Below, piece after piece: positions 11,041 through 23,990 of a stretch of DNA of 64,000 nt. The first letter of the stretch is position 1; each line of letters begins with the position of its first letter. The stretch comes from Pristionchus mayeri (taxonomy: Eukaryota; Nematoda; Chromadorea; Rhabditida; Neodiplogasteridae): the NCBI GenBank assembly GCA_036245805.1, contig BTRK01000003.1, positions 42,549,215 through 42,613,214 on the forward strand. Reading direction: 5' to 3'. The notes beneath the pieces are model-generated. The model was not told where the DNA came from, did not search any database, and saw only the letters and a program-made list of their open reading frames with translations. Made by a program: the position numbers and the translations under genes.

Positions 11041-14000
11041 CTACACCAATTGGAGATCGTCGTCCTTGTATACGTAGTCGTAGGCGCGCGCCCGCTGTTT
11101 CGCCTGCTCCCTCGTGCGCGCCTCCGCCATCTCACGCGCGATCATCTCCTGGATGATCTGCAATGGTTATCGATTAATTAATGAAAAGGATTTTTTAAAA
11201 AAAAACTAGAAAATGCCTTATCAAGGCATGCAATGCAAGAACATCTCAGGCGGAGAGGAAAAGAAAAGAGGAAATCCTCTAGCAACACAATTCTATGAGC
11301 TAAATACGTTAAAAAATTGAGCGTAACCCCGCTGGAGAACGGAGGTCAAAAGAACTCTACTATCATAATTTTCATGTATTTTTTGAAACTCAGCAGTAAA
11401 TTGATGTTACCTCACACGCACCTGTGATGGAATTATTACCATTCATGTTTACAATCAACTATCTGGCTTGCCCATTGCACATCAGAAAGAGCTAATATAT
11501 CGATTTTTCTAGACCTCCGAAATGTGTTTGGATGGATATATCTTCGGTCCCAGTTGAGTGATAGGGCTCATATTTTGTAGGTACTATACACTAGTAATGA
11601 AGATACATTTTGCCAAGATTGATAGTGATCAGACAATAAATTTCAAAAATCGAAAAATTTTGGACTCCACTTTTCACTGATGTGGAATCGAGCTTTAACG
11701 CTATCGAAAAAAATCCGCCTTTTTGCAACTTTAAGCAGAAACTATGAGTGAATAAGTGTGCAAAATCGCAAAGTGAGACGATTCTTCCAGCACATTTTAC
11801 ACCCTAATAGCCATCGAGAGTCAGATAGTCATGAGCCGTCAAACCCGGTACAGGGTCAAATTGAATATTATTCAAATAGCATATAACGCACCTAACAGCT
11901 TCCCAAGTACTAGGTATGTACATTCCTCATCGAATTGGAGCCATTTTAAAAGAAACTCTCCCGTTAGGCTAGGTCGCCTTTCGCTTCGGGCCATTTCGGA
12001 CGACTTTCGACGTTCTGACCCACGATGGCTATTGCACTGTAAAATGTGCTGGAAGTGTCGTCTCACTTTGCGCGATTTTACAAACTTATGCATTAATAGT
12101 TTCTGCTTAAAGCTGCAAAAAAGGATATTTTTTCGATAACGTTAAAGGTCGATTTCACATCATTGAAAATTGGGGTCTAAAATTTTTCGATTTTCGAAAT
12201 TTGTTGTCCGATCACTATCAAACTTGGCAAAATGTTTATGCATTACTAGTGTATAGTACATGCAAAATATGAGCCCTATCACTCAACTGGGACCGAAGAT
12301 ATAGCCATCCAAACATATTTCGGATGTCTCGAAAAATCGATATATTGGCTCTTTCTGATGTGTAATGGGCAAACCAGATAGTAGATTGTAAACATCAATG
12401 GTAATACTTCCATCACAGGTTCGTGTGAGGTAACATCAATTTACTGCTGAGTTTCAAAAAACACATGAATATTATGATGCCGAAAATTAAATTCAGAAAC
12501 CCGCGATAATTGTGTTTCAGATCATGCACCTTATGACTATCTTCTCCTGACATTCACCTATCCAATGGTCCAAACCATAAGTCTCTAGCTCAATTTTAAA
12601 AGAAGTTATAGCAATTCGAATTTTGAGGCTAAACTTTTGTCCGCTACTGTAGATGAAAGGTTGAAGCACAATCCTACCTTGTCGTCTTCCGGACTGAGCG
12701 TTTGGCCCTCCTTGAGGTGGATTTGCAGCTTCACTGTCTCGCCTGCGAAGAGAAATCATGAAACCAGATTCTATTTGCTTTGGGTACAACGATTGACTCA
12801 TCTAAAGCCTTCGTTTGAAACAGCAATTCTCCAGGTCGTTAATCACGTCAATATCAACGAATGCAGCTCACCAGAGAGACCCGCGTGCTCCAACTGCTCC
12901 ATAACAGCGCGCGCGTCGATGTTGTCTCTGCAAGGATAAGCATACAAGATCCAGGTGAGCTAACTTCACAGGAAAACTAATCGGAATGCCCTGCAACTGA
13001 TCGAATTGTGATTCGCATCTCTCACCTGAACACAGCCACTGCATGGTCGTGCCCCAGATCATTGATGAACTTGGCGGTGAGCGAGGGCGGAGGAATCTGC
13101 AAGAGGTGCGTTCAACTTTTCATTTGTGCCACCTGATTCTTTTAGTTAGCCCTATGAAAAAAAAGATGCGATATGAAGCTAACGAGGGCAACAGCATTTC
13201 CTTACAAGTTAGTGATTGATACAATTTAAAAGTGCAAATCGCACCTTCCTCCGGGCTTTCGCGATGAGCTGGCGTCTCGCAAACTCCTCGTGGAAAGACT
13301 TGGTGAACTCGAGCGAGCCCATCCCGCCAAATTCGAGTTTCTGAAAACAGATATATTTAAAATTGCAATGTAAAAATATAAATGCTGCCAACCTGGACTA
13401 TATCCTGCAGGGTCTCCTTCCGCTTCACTGGATCTCGCTCGCGCTCTGACAATTCCAAGTACCTTAACAGAAATGAATTCTTGTTTTTACAAAGTACCAT
13501 TTAGTAACTTCCATAACACGAAAGTACTAGTGAATTACAGAAATATCGTGAGAACCCTTTCAAATCAGTTTGCAGTCGTAGAATTCCCGGTTTTTCCACT
13601 GTATGATTCGTGCTAATAACTTCAAAAGCTGGCAAATCAATGTTTCACCAGGCACCCCAGCCGTCCTCACCTTCCAAAGTCGCCGCCCGTCCTTCTGAAT
13701 CGATCGATGTCCTTGCTGTGCTTGGCGTACTTCTTCTCCACATCGGGCAGCGAGGCGAGCAGATCACTCTCGTATTCTAAAAATATTAATTAATAAAAAT
13801 CGTTAATTAATAAAGTTTCGAAAATATTGCGCGCAATTGCAGATTTGAATAAAAAATGTCAACCACAAGAACGGAAACCGTGAATTCCGAATTGTTTCGA
13901 AAATGCTTAAAAAAATAGGAAAAGAAGCTCACGCTCGGCCAGATCTTGCACCTCGTAGAACTCCCACGCGCGCAGTAGTCGATCAACCGTCTCCGCTACC

Positions 14001-17000
14001 GTACTACAAGGGTCCGAGCTTTAGAAAACATAGGAAAGCATTCAAATTTCACTTTTAAAAAAGCATAATTTGTCGTCGAAAACTCATATTTTCGAAATGT
14101 TTCGTAATACAATTTTGAACCTTTCTTTGATTTCTCTCGAGTTTTTTCTTCGGATTTACCAAAACACCATAGTCAAATTTCAAAATAGCAACTTCCCCTC
14201 ATCTATCCTAACTGGTAACCAAACCTATTCGAACCAATCGCTGCGCATCACATTATTACGTCCTCTAATGTTACTTTCTGCAACCTCCATCCGAACAGAA
14301 CTACTGATATGCCTGCTGCTCCTTTCACTACATTTCTTGCGTATCCATGACAACGCGATCTTCCCCACTGCGATATCACAACCGGTGCTTTTCCGTTGCT
14401 TATTCTCGAGAAATGCTCTATAATTGCACTCACATCGTCTCCAGTCTCGCCGTTTCGCCCATCCAAGTTCGATCATTCCGCAGCGGATTCACCTCGTCTA
14501 CCTGCAATAAATCAATAATTGGCGTTTCATCGATCTCTTTTTTGCGAGATTCTAGCCATTTTCCTGAAGAGTTCGCGCATTAAAACCCCGTTTTGATCGC
14601 AATTCATGTAATTCTCCCGCTTTTTTACTCTCTAAATGCGTCTAATACTCACGATTAAACAGCGAATCTTGCCATTATCCTGTCAATTTTTATTCGCTTT
14701 TCGCTTTTCGTTTATGCACTCTTTCATGGTTTTACTGTGCACGTTCCAGATGTCGACCCTCCAGCCCGTCAACCCTAAGCCCTTCCTCAACGGCCTCTCC
14801 GGCAAGGACGTCGTGTGCAAGTTGAAGTGGGGAATGGAGTACAGAGGTACTACATATTATTGTCTCGAACCTACCTTGATCTATCCCCCTTCTCCTACCA
14901 ATTTAGTCATGCAGAGACTAGAAATCTACACATGAATGCAAAAACTTGGTATTAATTAAGCATTACTTAGTGCTAATTGGGCGCTAATTAAGGAGTGCTC
15001 GTCTCGGTCGACGGCTACATGAACCTGCAGCTGGCGAACACGGAGGAGTGGATCGACGGGGCCAAGACTGGCAACCTCGGCGAGGTGCTCATCCGGTACG
15101 TTATTATATATTTACTAGGCATATTATATTTACGACTAAAAGGGGTACGCACATGCACAATTTCAGATGCAACAACGTGCTGTGGATAGGAGGAAGGAAC
15201 GAGGACGCTAGTTAGGCTATTCAGTCCATTCTATCGCCCACATTATCGCTGACGGTTATCACGTATTGATACATTCCCACTCGCATTGCTACGATTTAAT
15301 TTATTATCATTGTTCTGCCCTGCCAATGTAAACTTAAATAAATGTGCAGCATTCCCTGACTAACAAAATGTACTACTAAACAGGGGATTTTGAGCACCAG
15401 TAGAGGTTCATCTGCTCGACATAAAGTAAAATATGAGTCTGTGTCGGCTTCCATACCTTGGCGATAGCCCAGAAGACGCTGAAAACGTCAAGCAGATCCC
15501 CGTACGATGGACGCTTGGTCGAATACCGATTCGCCTGAAAATTTGTATAGTTAGGATGATCCTAATTTAGGATCGGAAGATCAACCGCATTCATCCATGT
15601 TCATGCCCTCGGAGTTTGATATAAGCCGCCCTGTTAGGCAATTCGATACAAGCTAGCGAGATAGCTGCGCCTCTTCCTCGCCTAATTTCGCAATCGTAGC
15701 GGCCCAAATATCGAAGAAGTGCTGAAAACCCTACACCCTGCCACCCTCGTCACCCACCTCTCTAATCCTCTTCTCCATCTCGTCCAGTCGCATCTCGACC
15801 ACCTCGGTCGGCGTGAGCTTGCCCACATCCGTGCCGGTCAGCACGCGCCCTAGAGCAGCCGCCAGCGATTGAGTGAGTGTGAGCTTGAACTGCAAAGTGG
15901 AACTCTCTCTTCCTCTCTCATTATTCTCGTCTGACTCTCTCCCAATTGCATGCTCTCTAGCTTTCTCTAACCGGCGATAGATTGCGCATAATAACTAGGA
16001 TCAGCACATTCCTCGGCAGCATTTATCAGGGGCATTTTTTCAGTACTTTTTGCAGTAAACCACATTGTGCAAGGGGTATCCTCGTATCGCATATCGATTG
16101 AATAACATGAAAAAGCTCACCGGTTGGACGCCAATGACGAGGATCACGGCGTCGAGGCGAGAGGGACGGCCGAATTGAATCATCCTGCAAAGGCCCCGCA
16201 AAACATTGGCAAGCGGCTCGAAACCGATCTCATTCAACCCAGGCTTTTCAAAAAGTGGAGTTTCATGTTTCAACTCTCGTACCTATGCAGTTACTCTAGA
16301 AGTTGCTGATCACTACTCTCTAACCTTAACCTTTTCAATGACACTCCTGCCAAAGTACGATTGAAATACTACCACTGAGTACTGTTGGTCTGGTCCGATA
16401 TTCCATAGTGGTGCCCTACTTTCTAGGATGCTCTCCTCTATCTGCTCGGCTGTTTTTTAAAAAGGGGAGTTTCATGTTTCAACTCCCGTACCTATGTAGT
16501 CGCTCGCTCTGCTTCTCCGTCATTCGATCGAACAACAGCTCGTTGACGTGCGCGATGAAGCCGTTGCGGAACTACAAAATTACAATCATTGTACAGGGAT
16601 TACCAACCCATTTACTACCAATTCGACTACGCTCATACTTGTCCACTGCCCAAAGGTCAAAGGCTCACAGATGTTTAACCCACGACCCCCGGGGCATCAG
16701 TGAAATCTGCCTGGCAGGGACGCCTCTACCGCTGGACACCTATGACTTCGGTACAAGTGCAAGAGGGTTACAGATATAATTTCTGAACTAGGAAATGCGA
16801 CTACATGGGTATTATTATAAAATAATTGTTATTTGAAATATTTTCAAAAAAATATTAAAATTAACACAAAAACAAAAACAAGCTACTCACATCCACTTCA
16901 TCGAGCAGCAGCGGGAAGCCGTCGGATCTCCACTTGGGATGGTGGAAGTAGTGCCAGAGATTGGCCCGGTCCTCATCGGCTATCGAGTCGTAGTGCACTG

Positions 17001-20000
17001 CGAGAAACAAGTTTCAGATCAGTTTTAAAATAGGGATATGTCATCTCATAAACAAGAAAGAAATGAAGGCTTTTCTTTGATTACTGGCCACCCCGTCCTT
17101 CTCTCTAACTTCTCCCACCTTGTGACAACTTTTGCATGAGCTGTTCATCATTCGTATCAGGTCACAGATTAGGCATACGACGATTTGTTGATATGTTAGC
17201 CTCTATAGAATATGCAAATCACCTTGCGCAGTCTCGATGGCCTCCATATTATCGAGCAGCGCGTGAATGGTCTCCTTCGTCTCGGGCGTCGGCTCCTCGC
17301 CAGTCTTCGCTGAAACGAATTTATTGTTGTTTCGAAAATTCTAAAGCACAATAGCTTTGCCTTTTCGATGAAACAGGGATCGGAATGTATGCAAAGCTGT
17401 TAGGATTTGATAGGCAAGAGAATATATGGGATGCGGCAACAATAGAATGAATGTCACTAATGGGCCATTCCAATACACAGAACATGCACAAGGCTGATTA
17501 AAGTTTCAGGTGTTAAGTTTGAAACTACTCCCCAGAGTAAACCAAACGGGATTCGTTAAGCGTCCTTGATTGGACTATCTTACTACTACTCACCAATGAT
17601 GTTCCACTCCAACTGATCCCTCGTCAACTCGATGTATTCCTCGTCCATGTCCTGTAACCGTACTTGCATTTTAACATTTACTTTAATATTAAAGTTACCC
17701 AACAAGGACGAAATTGACCCATTATTTTTTGTTGTTGGGTAACTTTTAGTATTATTGTTATTCAGGTAGTAATACTATGGAATTCAACCATTCAGAAATA
17801 GGATGGCCTTGCCAGTTTTCACACCATACCATAGGTGGGCGGGGGTTGAAGCTGGAAATCGAAAACCGGGGGTGTTTAGGGTCAAAGGGGGGGGGGGGGG
17901 GTGATCGTAAACGATCGTTTTTGTGACAAAATTTTCCAAAAACCGGGGGTGTACAATCCGAAAACCGGGGGTGTTTTACAGATGGCTTCGATGGTGCCCA
18001 CCTATGCACCATACTATGTGAAGACGAGTTTCAGCCATCGTTGAAAGTAGAGTTGGCTAGCCGAGGTCACGTTGCAACGTAACATCGAATAGGCAACCTT
18101 ATCGAGAATTTGTCATTGGTTCAGTAATTTAACCTTTCTAGAAGAGTTTGTAAGTTCCTACCCTCATCTTGAGATCGAATCCCTCGTCATTCCCCTCCAT
18201 CCGACGTCGCTCGATGCTCCAGCGACGGATCTGGAATGGACAAGTTGTTGTTTGTTCGAGAAGTAAACATCATAACTTTGAAACACGAAATCGACAAGGT
18301 TTAAAAAATAGAATAATATCTTCAAATTTACCTTAGTTTCCTCATATTCAGTTTTGATAGCGGCGAGCTCGCGAACTGCCTTTTCCTGCAAATTTGAATA
18401 TTCATTTTTCGAATTTACTATGGTTGGCAATTCGAGGTCGCACAGCAACATTGCAAACTGTCCACGAATAGCCAACTCAAGTGTAAACTCGAAAAAAAAG
18501 AAAGAGTTGTTTGCCCTGTTCTTCTTCTTTGTGTCATCGACTTTGCTCAGTTTCGCCGCAGCAGCAGCGGATAGGAGAGGAGCACACCTTACAATAACTT
18601 TACAATAAATATAATTATTCAATTTGTTCCAGAGATTAGAAAGCAATATACTGATAGGAGAGGAGCACACCTTGAGATAGAAGATTTAATGTAAAGTTTA
18701 AAATTAAAAAAAATATTGAGTCTGTACAAGAGAATTTTGGAACGTTTGGACTGATCAGCAATTGAAGCAGGCAATTCAAGGTTTCAAACTGACTTGATAG
18801 GCTGTGTCTGTGGCGGCTTCGGCGGTTGGAACTGCGGAATCGAGCAGAGTGCTCCTGAAACGGAAATTGTACAGGACAGGATATAATGCACAGAATCCGC
18901 GACACAATTCATTACACTACTTGTTGTTTACAAAAAAAACTGATTCACAAAATTAAAACAGTGAGATTTTCTATCCCTGTATCCAACTCACACAAGCAAT
19001 AACAATGCGCATCTCGCTAAATTCAGGGAACTATAATCCACCAGTCAGATTGAGCTTTCACTCGAAACTCCAATGGTTTGGTTCTTTACTCACCTGTCCT
19101 CACTTCGACCTTGTACTCGCACGAGGCCTCCTCGTCCACCGCATAGATCATCGCGTCCTTCGCCGAGTACAGCGGCTCGCACGTGTACTGCAAGGTAAAC
19201 AGTAACGGCAAAAAGGCGATTTCATGTCAACCGATTTTACAGCCATCAAGAGACGATCGAGCTGGATGCTAATTTCTGTCGACACTCTACCCTAATGATC
19301 AACACTGCCCTCCCGTTGTACAGAGAATGTGGTGAACTTCTCATAGATTTTTGGGTGAAATCATAAACTCACATGGACTACGGTAGTTCTGGGCGTGTTC
19401 GTGATGTCGCAGACGGCGCCCATCGCGTATCTGAAACATATTTCCACCTTGAGAATCCCCGAATTGGCAATATTTCCACAACGTTTTCTACCAAAGAAAA
19501 GATAAACCTGGGTCGGCCATCATCATTTATCGATTAACTCCGGCGGTTGACATCTCTTGGTAGATCACCCTCATTTATCGCTTAACTCCGGCTGACCTCT
19601 CCTCCAGATAGAGCAGTTTGTCTCCCTCACTGGCAGTCATCGTGGTGGGCATCGCGTACTTGCCCGTGAAGAGGCCGAGCGAGTTGGAGACGAAGTCAGC
19701 GTCGCCTTCTGGAATGAGGAATGACGGCATTGAAGGCCATCACATCATTGACGTCCAGTCGTGGTACTCGTTGAGGTCAGATCATGCTGGACAATGAGAA
19801 AGTGTGCGAGGGAGACCTCTTTCCATCTCATTCTCTCTCGTTGCGCCCAGCGACCTCAATCAGTGCCAGACTGGATGGCAAAGATTTCGAAAGTTTACAG
19901 GATAGAAGACAAGATAGGTGACGACATTCTCAAGCACAAATCGACTTGTCAGGCTGACCACACAAAGTTAAATAGAGAAAAGGAAAGAGATCGTCATGCG

Positions 20001-21105
20001 CAAATAGAACAGAAACCAGGATTTGCTTACTGACAAGGGACTCGTGACTCTGGGCGTGAACAATGCATCCTAAAGACGGCAAATACTACTAAGTTAAAAG
20101 AGCTCTTTTGGCGCTGCATCGACACTAAGCCGGATGAGAACTATTGCGTCGTACCGCCATTGCTATATCAAAGGAGGCATTACGCAATAGTTCTCATCTG
20201 ACCAAGTGCCCTCAGCATCCCCAACATATGATTAATTACTGGTTGGTTAATTGAATAACACACCTTTTCCGTGGGATTGCGTGATGCTCTTGCGCGGACA
20301 CAGCGTGTACGTCCACCAGCCGCTTTTCTACAAATACAAGACATAAATTAAGGAAAACAATATGAGAAAGAAAAAAGGGCCGTTCAATAGCACTTTTCGT
20401 AAAGCCCGGTCAGGCCGGCGGTCGTTAGTGGCCATTCATTCCTAGTCCATTTGCTGTGTATATGGTTGATCTGGAGAATTGCCCTTTCAACTGACCAGTT
20501 TGATGCACTGGAGGAGATTCTTGGTGATCAGCTCAGCCGCGATCAGCGGATTCACGCTCGATCCCGACAGCAGATCCTTCTCCTCGGGAGTTGGTCGCTG
20601 AAATACTATAATTGCTGCCCAGATCACGCAGGTAAAAAATTATTCCAGATTGCACACGACCAATTTTGATACTGAACTAGCAGTCCACTTTTCTACATTG
20701 AACGTGCCCGTTTCCAAAAACAAACAGTTTCCGCCTTGAAGATAATGATTTGTAAAAAAGAACGAACCTCGGGAAGGTTGCACACAAACATCTGTCCGTG
20801 CTTGTTCGATATCGTGATCAGCGTGTCATTGTCGTCAGGAATCTGGAACACACGATGTAAAAGGTTGCTCGTCGTTACTATAAAGGAAAATAGGGCATGA
20901 GCACGGTCAACTTCGTTGCACTTCCCACAGATCAGACTTTCGAAACTGAAGCTGTGCGACTGACCTCATCGAAGATACGCGGCTTCGTGTCGATGTTGAA
21001 CTCGTACTGTGCATTATTCAACTCGAAGAAATCCAGCGAGCCCTCGACGAGAAGCAATCGTAACAAGAGAAAAAATAGTGAAACATGGTCGAACTTCCGA
21101 GTCAT
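11041..21105 (-). CDS. OS-9/ERLEC-type ER lectin with MRH domain, about 27 exons
   Basis: The start codon at 21105 gives [20 protein letters not shown], a clear signal peptide, one base after a TTTTCAG acceptor. Exons 20965-21105, 20768-20842, 20496-20597, 20264-20327, 19597-19708, 19373-19430, 19094-19187 and 18794-18854 build the lectin domain: [12 protein letters not shown], then [19 protein letters not shown], then VCDITNTPR, then [11 protein letters not shown] and LCSIPQF. These match the cysteine pattern and WW/Tyr of MRH domains that read trimmed N-glycans for ER-associated degradation. Further in-frame exons are 18332-18385, 18162-18230, 17594-17651, 17223-17309, 16891-16997, 16492-16571, 16121-16184, 15758-15889, 15457-15534, 14434-14501, about 13934-14003, 13671-13776, 13393-13462, 13245-13340, 13026-13096, 12872-12927, 12678-12742 and 11041-11157. 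The total is about 720 aa plus one unresolved exon between 18386 and 18793, where phases 2 and 0 must be bridged. Confidence 0.88.
11362..12478. mobile_element. Foldback element with arms of about 440 bp inside the last OS-9 intron
   Basis: 11362-11801 and 12038-12478 are inverted copies with many substitutions. Shared words include GTAAATTGATGTTACCTCAC, ATATGAGCCCTATCACTCAA, TGGGACCGAAGATAT and GCTGGAAG..CGTCTCACTTTG. The unique spacer is about 236 bp and no transposase is encoded, so this is a non-autonomous element or an old inverted duplication. Confidence 0.8.
14750..15215 (+). CDS. Small nuclear ribonucleoprotein SmF
   Basis: Three exons (14750-14846, 14993-15095, 15167-15215) give 82 aa: [20 protein letters not shown], then [20 protein letters not shown], then [19 protein letters not shown], then [17 protein letters not shown], ending RNEDAS. 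This is the canonical Sm fold, with Sm1 (VKLKWGxEYxG, VSVDGYMN) and Sm2 (IRCNNVLWI) motifs. SmF is part of the heptameric ring on spliceosomal snRNAs. Human SmF is 86 aa, so it is full length with a short tail. ATG follows a TTCCAG acceptor directly. An AATAAA lies at 15337. The gene is nested antisense in an intron of the OS-9 gene (between exons 15457-15534 and 14434-14501). Confidence 0.95.
17830..18006. mobile_element. MITE family A, copy 2
   Basis: Ends CATAGGTGGGC/GCCCACCTATG and interior AAAACCGGGGGTGT repeats match copy 1 at 2729-2895. A G15 homopolymer sits at about 17886. It lies in an OS-9 intron. Confidence 0.8.
18386..18793 (-). other. Unresolved OS-9 exon region with a duplicated 20-bp word
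   Basis: Flanking exons end in phase 2 and begin in phase 0, so at least one exon is missing. A coding-like stretch at about 18510-18587 (minus) reads [18 protein letters not shown] followed by TKKKNR after a TTGTAAG acceptor in the right phase, but no GT donor follows; a GC donor after AACAGG would fit. The word at its 5' end (ataggagaggagcacacctt on plus) is repeated about 90 bp away near 18655, hinting at a partial exon duplication. Confidence 0.4.
20132..20200. repeat. Short hairpin repeat, second copy of the 174-244 family
   Basis: GGATGAGAACTATTGCG and CGCAATAGTTCTCATC arms flank CCATTGCTATATCAAAGGAG. It lies in an OS-9 intron. Confidence 0.6.
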
Positions 21106-22548
21106 TCTGAAAAGATCGCCTCAGTATACAGTCACGCCACGCGATTTAGCAGCGATAATGGGCTGAAAGCCATGCCCGAGAAGTAGGCAGAGTCATGCAA
21201 ATATAGAGGACAGAGGATCAACAGAACGTTTGCATAGAAACATAGGCAACGTCAGCGTTTCCGTCCGAATAGAAACTAGCACCGCTATCCGCATTCAACT
21301 ATCGCAATTCTACAGTACCCCTCATGGACCGATCACGAATTACTTTATTTAAATTGGTTCCGTTTATTATTTTTTGTGCTCTTTGATTTGTTTGCATCTA
21401 GTCTTAAATTTTTTCTATCTGATCGTACGGTCCCGAGCAATCATTTCCAACAATACATTTTGCAAAATCAGCCAAAGAGATATGACTTGAGAAAGCGACT
21501 TCATCCACCATGATCAGCTGATGATATCAGAGATCAGCGAACCAAAGAAAACTGTTAGTTTAACTCCAAATACAACTTATCCACTTTAATCGCCTCTCCC
21601 TGGTAGGTCAGCGCGGCTCAAACCCGGTGCGGATAGCCCGTGCCCTCATCCCCTCCTATATAGTCTCTGCCAGTGGGTATGAACATGCGAGATGTGGAGG
21701 TTCTTTCCGTAGCTGTAATTGCGTGAGACCTCTCCCTCTGCCGCAGTCACCCACCCTGGCTTGTCTCCCTTGCGATACTGCTTCGGCAGTCCCTCCAACT
21801 AGCTCCCAGCAGGATAAGTGACGGGCAGAGGGGGAGGCACTCAGAAACGTCGATGGCTGTAAAACGCAAATCTGATCGCATATTTTGGCGGCTCAGAATA
21901 AGATAGGTCATTTTTTAAAAATTTTCGATTGCTTTTACTATAAAAAACTGTAATTTTCAGGTATTGTTCCAATTGAACTGCCGAGACCACAAAGGTTCTT
22001 ATCGCGATGGGGTACTGTAGGGCGTTGTAGATCTAACACCGAAGACTCATTGCCAATGCTGAGGAACTTTCTCTCAAGAGAATCAAGTCGACCAATCTGG
22101 CTTATGCACGGGGGGGACTACTCACAAGCAACTCTCCTGAACTGTTAATTATGCAAAACACCGAACAAACCGGTAGATCAAAATTGGGTCAGCGCCGATT
22201 TTCTCAGCTCTGCGCGCTCCACCTCCCCGCACTGGGATGGGCACAGCCACCGGAGAACCCGATGGAGGGCCAGCACCGCCGAGGCCCGCTGACGGGAGCA
22301 CGGGCGACGCTCGGAGAATGGATTAGGCATCTCATCATACCCGAAGAGAAGAGGGAGACGAGTGGGTCTCTAGAAGCGGCGCGCTCTAGTCACGCCGGGT
22401 GAGAGAGCATCACTTCACTTTCATCACTTTCAATCTCAATTGCCCATAACTTTGTAGTGAATAATCCTCAATTAGCATGCCTATTTTGCCTATAAATGCT
22501 CGAGACTCCGCCCCCTCCGCTCTCACTCCTCCCACTCCGCCGTCCAGG
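21106..22548. other. Intergenic between divergent OS-9 and the unknown basic gene
   Basis: Likely shared 5' flanking DNA of two divergent genes. 21590-21830 is GC-richer with short inverted words but matches no RNA gene I can identify. 22480-22545 is pyrimidine-rich (CTCCGCCCCC, CTCACTCCTCC) just upstream of the ATG at 22549. No supported coding exon. Confidence 0.5.
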
Positions 22549-23990
22549 ATGGCCGATGACAAGACCTCCAAGGAGAGCAAGAAGAAGAAGGTAGGATCTA
22601 CCTCCTCGATCGATAGTTACCGAACCCCTCCTACCGTACACCCTCAACAGTCGGGTATGTTCACGATCATACTGTACCTGCCCCGCCCATACCGTACCCT
22701 TCGAGTATCATATTGCACCGTATATCTACTGTATCCATTCCAGTCGGGAGATGGCAAGACGGACGGTTCCGAGGGCGGTCGCAAGGGATCCCGCAAGAAG
22801 CCGAGCCAATCTAAACGGATCGTCCGGGTACCGTACTCTCTTATCGTATCCTACCGTAACCCTACCGTATTCTAGCAGCCATCGGTCAAGAGGAGCGCGT
22901 CCGCAGGAACTCCAGTTGTCCAGTCCCCGGCAAAGGAGGATAAGGGAGCCGCCGGCGCAGGGCAGTCTACCGTCCGCAGAGGTATACTGTAGACCGCTAC
23001 CGTATCCAGCATGTTAGGTAGTATACGGTAGACCATCGGACCTCTTCACTCTCCCCGCTCCCTTGACCGACCGAGAGATGCGGAGTTGAAGGCCCGAAAT
23101 GAGTCGACTGAATGGATCTTTTGATCACGTATCCAGCCTTTTGATCACGTTTCAAGCATACTTCCACGGAGCGACCATCGTGCTTTTCCATCCTACCGTA
23201 CCTCTATCATTTCCGCAGAGGATGGTCGCAAGAAGGGCACTGTACGAAGCGCGAACAAGAGCGGGTCCGTCTCCAAGTCGGCTGAGAAGAAGACTGGCGG
23301 GGTCGCGCCCGAGCTCTCCAAGAAGATGACGAATACGTTGGTTATCGTAACCCCCTGATCCCTGACTACCGTACTCCTCCGAGGACAAATGGTGCTATAC
23401 CGAGTGCGAAATGTGGACTCCGTGCACCGTCAAAAAGGTTGCGCCTCGACGCAAGGTACCGTAATCGATGATCCTTCTTACTGTACCGAAGTAGGATTGC
23501 GATTTAATCTAGCGGCATACTACTACTGTGCCCAGAAATATGTTTACTGTAGACATACATCGCCGTATTCACACTAATCCTGATTATCGTACCCTTACCG
23601 TCTACCGTATGCATCGGTACCGTAATCTATCGGACTTCTCTTTCAGTTCGTGATTCCGGCCTGTCGTCTGTTCAAGGCGGAGACGAAGGCTGACGACGTG
23701 CCCATCGTCCCCTCGGGTACCATTCTCGGAGAGCTGCACGAGCGGTGAGCATACGGTGGAGGAACTGCAGGGGTACGGTAGTCAGGATTTGTGTGGATAC
23801 GGTAGCCGAGATATGCATACGGTAATATACTGTAGGTTACTGTAGCCGCATTCAGCTCGATATTACCGTAATCCATCTTCTCAGGACCCGCCGCTACAAC
23901 AACAAGACGAGTGTGAAGGTGAAATCGAAGAAAAAGATGAGGAAGTACAAGTCATCGACTGAAGACAAATTCACGACGAAGAAAGACTGA
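22549..23990 (+). CDS. Basic Lys/Ser-rich protein of unknown function, seven exons
   Basis: Exons 22549-22590, 22744-22827, 22879-22981, 23219-23340, 23384-23455, 23647-23744 and 23885-23990 join in frame (627 nt, 208 aa). It starts MADDKTSKESKKKKSGDG and ends KYKSSTEDKFTTKKD. A low-complexity basic N-terminal half is followed by a more ordered segment with three cysteines (KWCYTECEMWTPCTVKK), a hydrophobic strand (FVIPACRLFKAE), SGTILGELHE and a Lys-rich tail. I recognise no family; the composition suggests a nuclear or nucleolar protein, which is inference only. The ATG sits one base after a CGTCCAG acceptor. Introns are short (one of 43 nt) and dense in TACCGTA/TACGGTA/TACTGTA words. Confidence 0.75.

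Noticed and set aside
21590..21835. A structured non-coding RNA (SRP- or U1-like) in the OS-9 upstream region
   Set aside because: Some words resemble snRNA/SRP segments, but no Sm site, 5' splice-site-pairing sequence or conserved SRP core could be placed.
22151..22402. An 83-aa open frame upstream of the 22549 gene
   Set aside because: No motif, no splice partners and a composition like the surrounding intergenic DNA.
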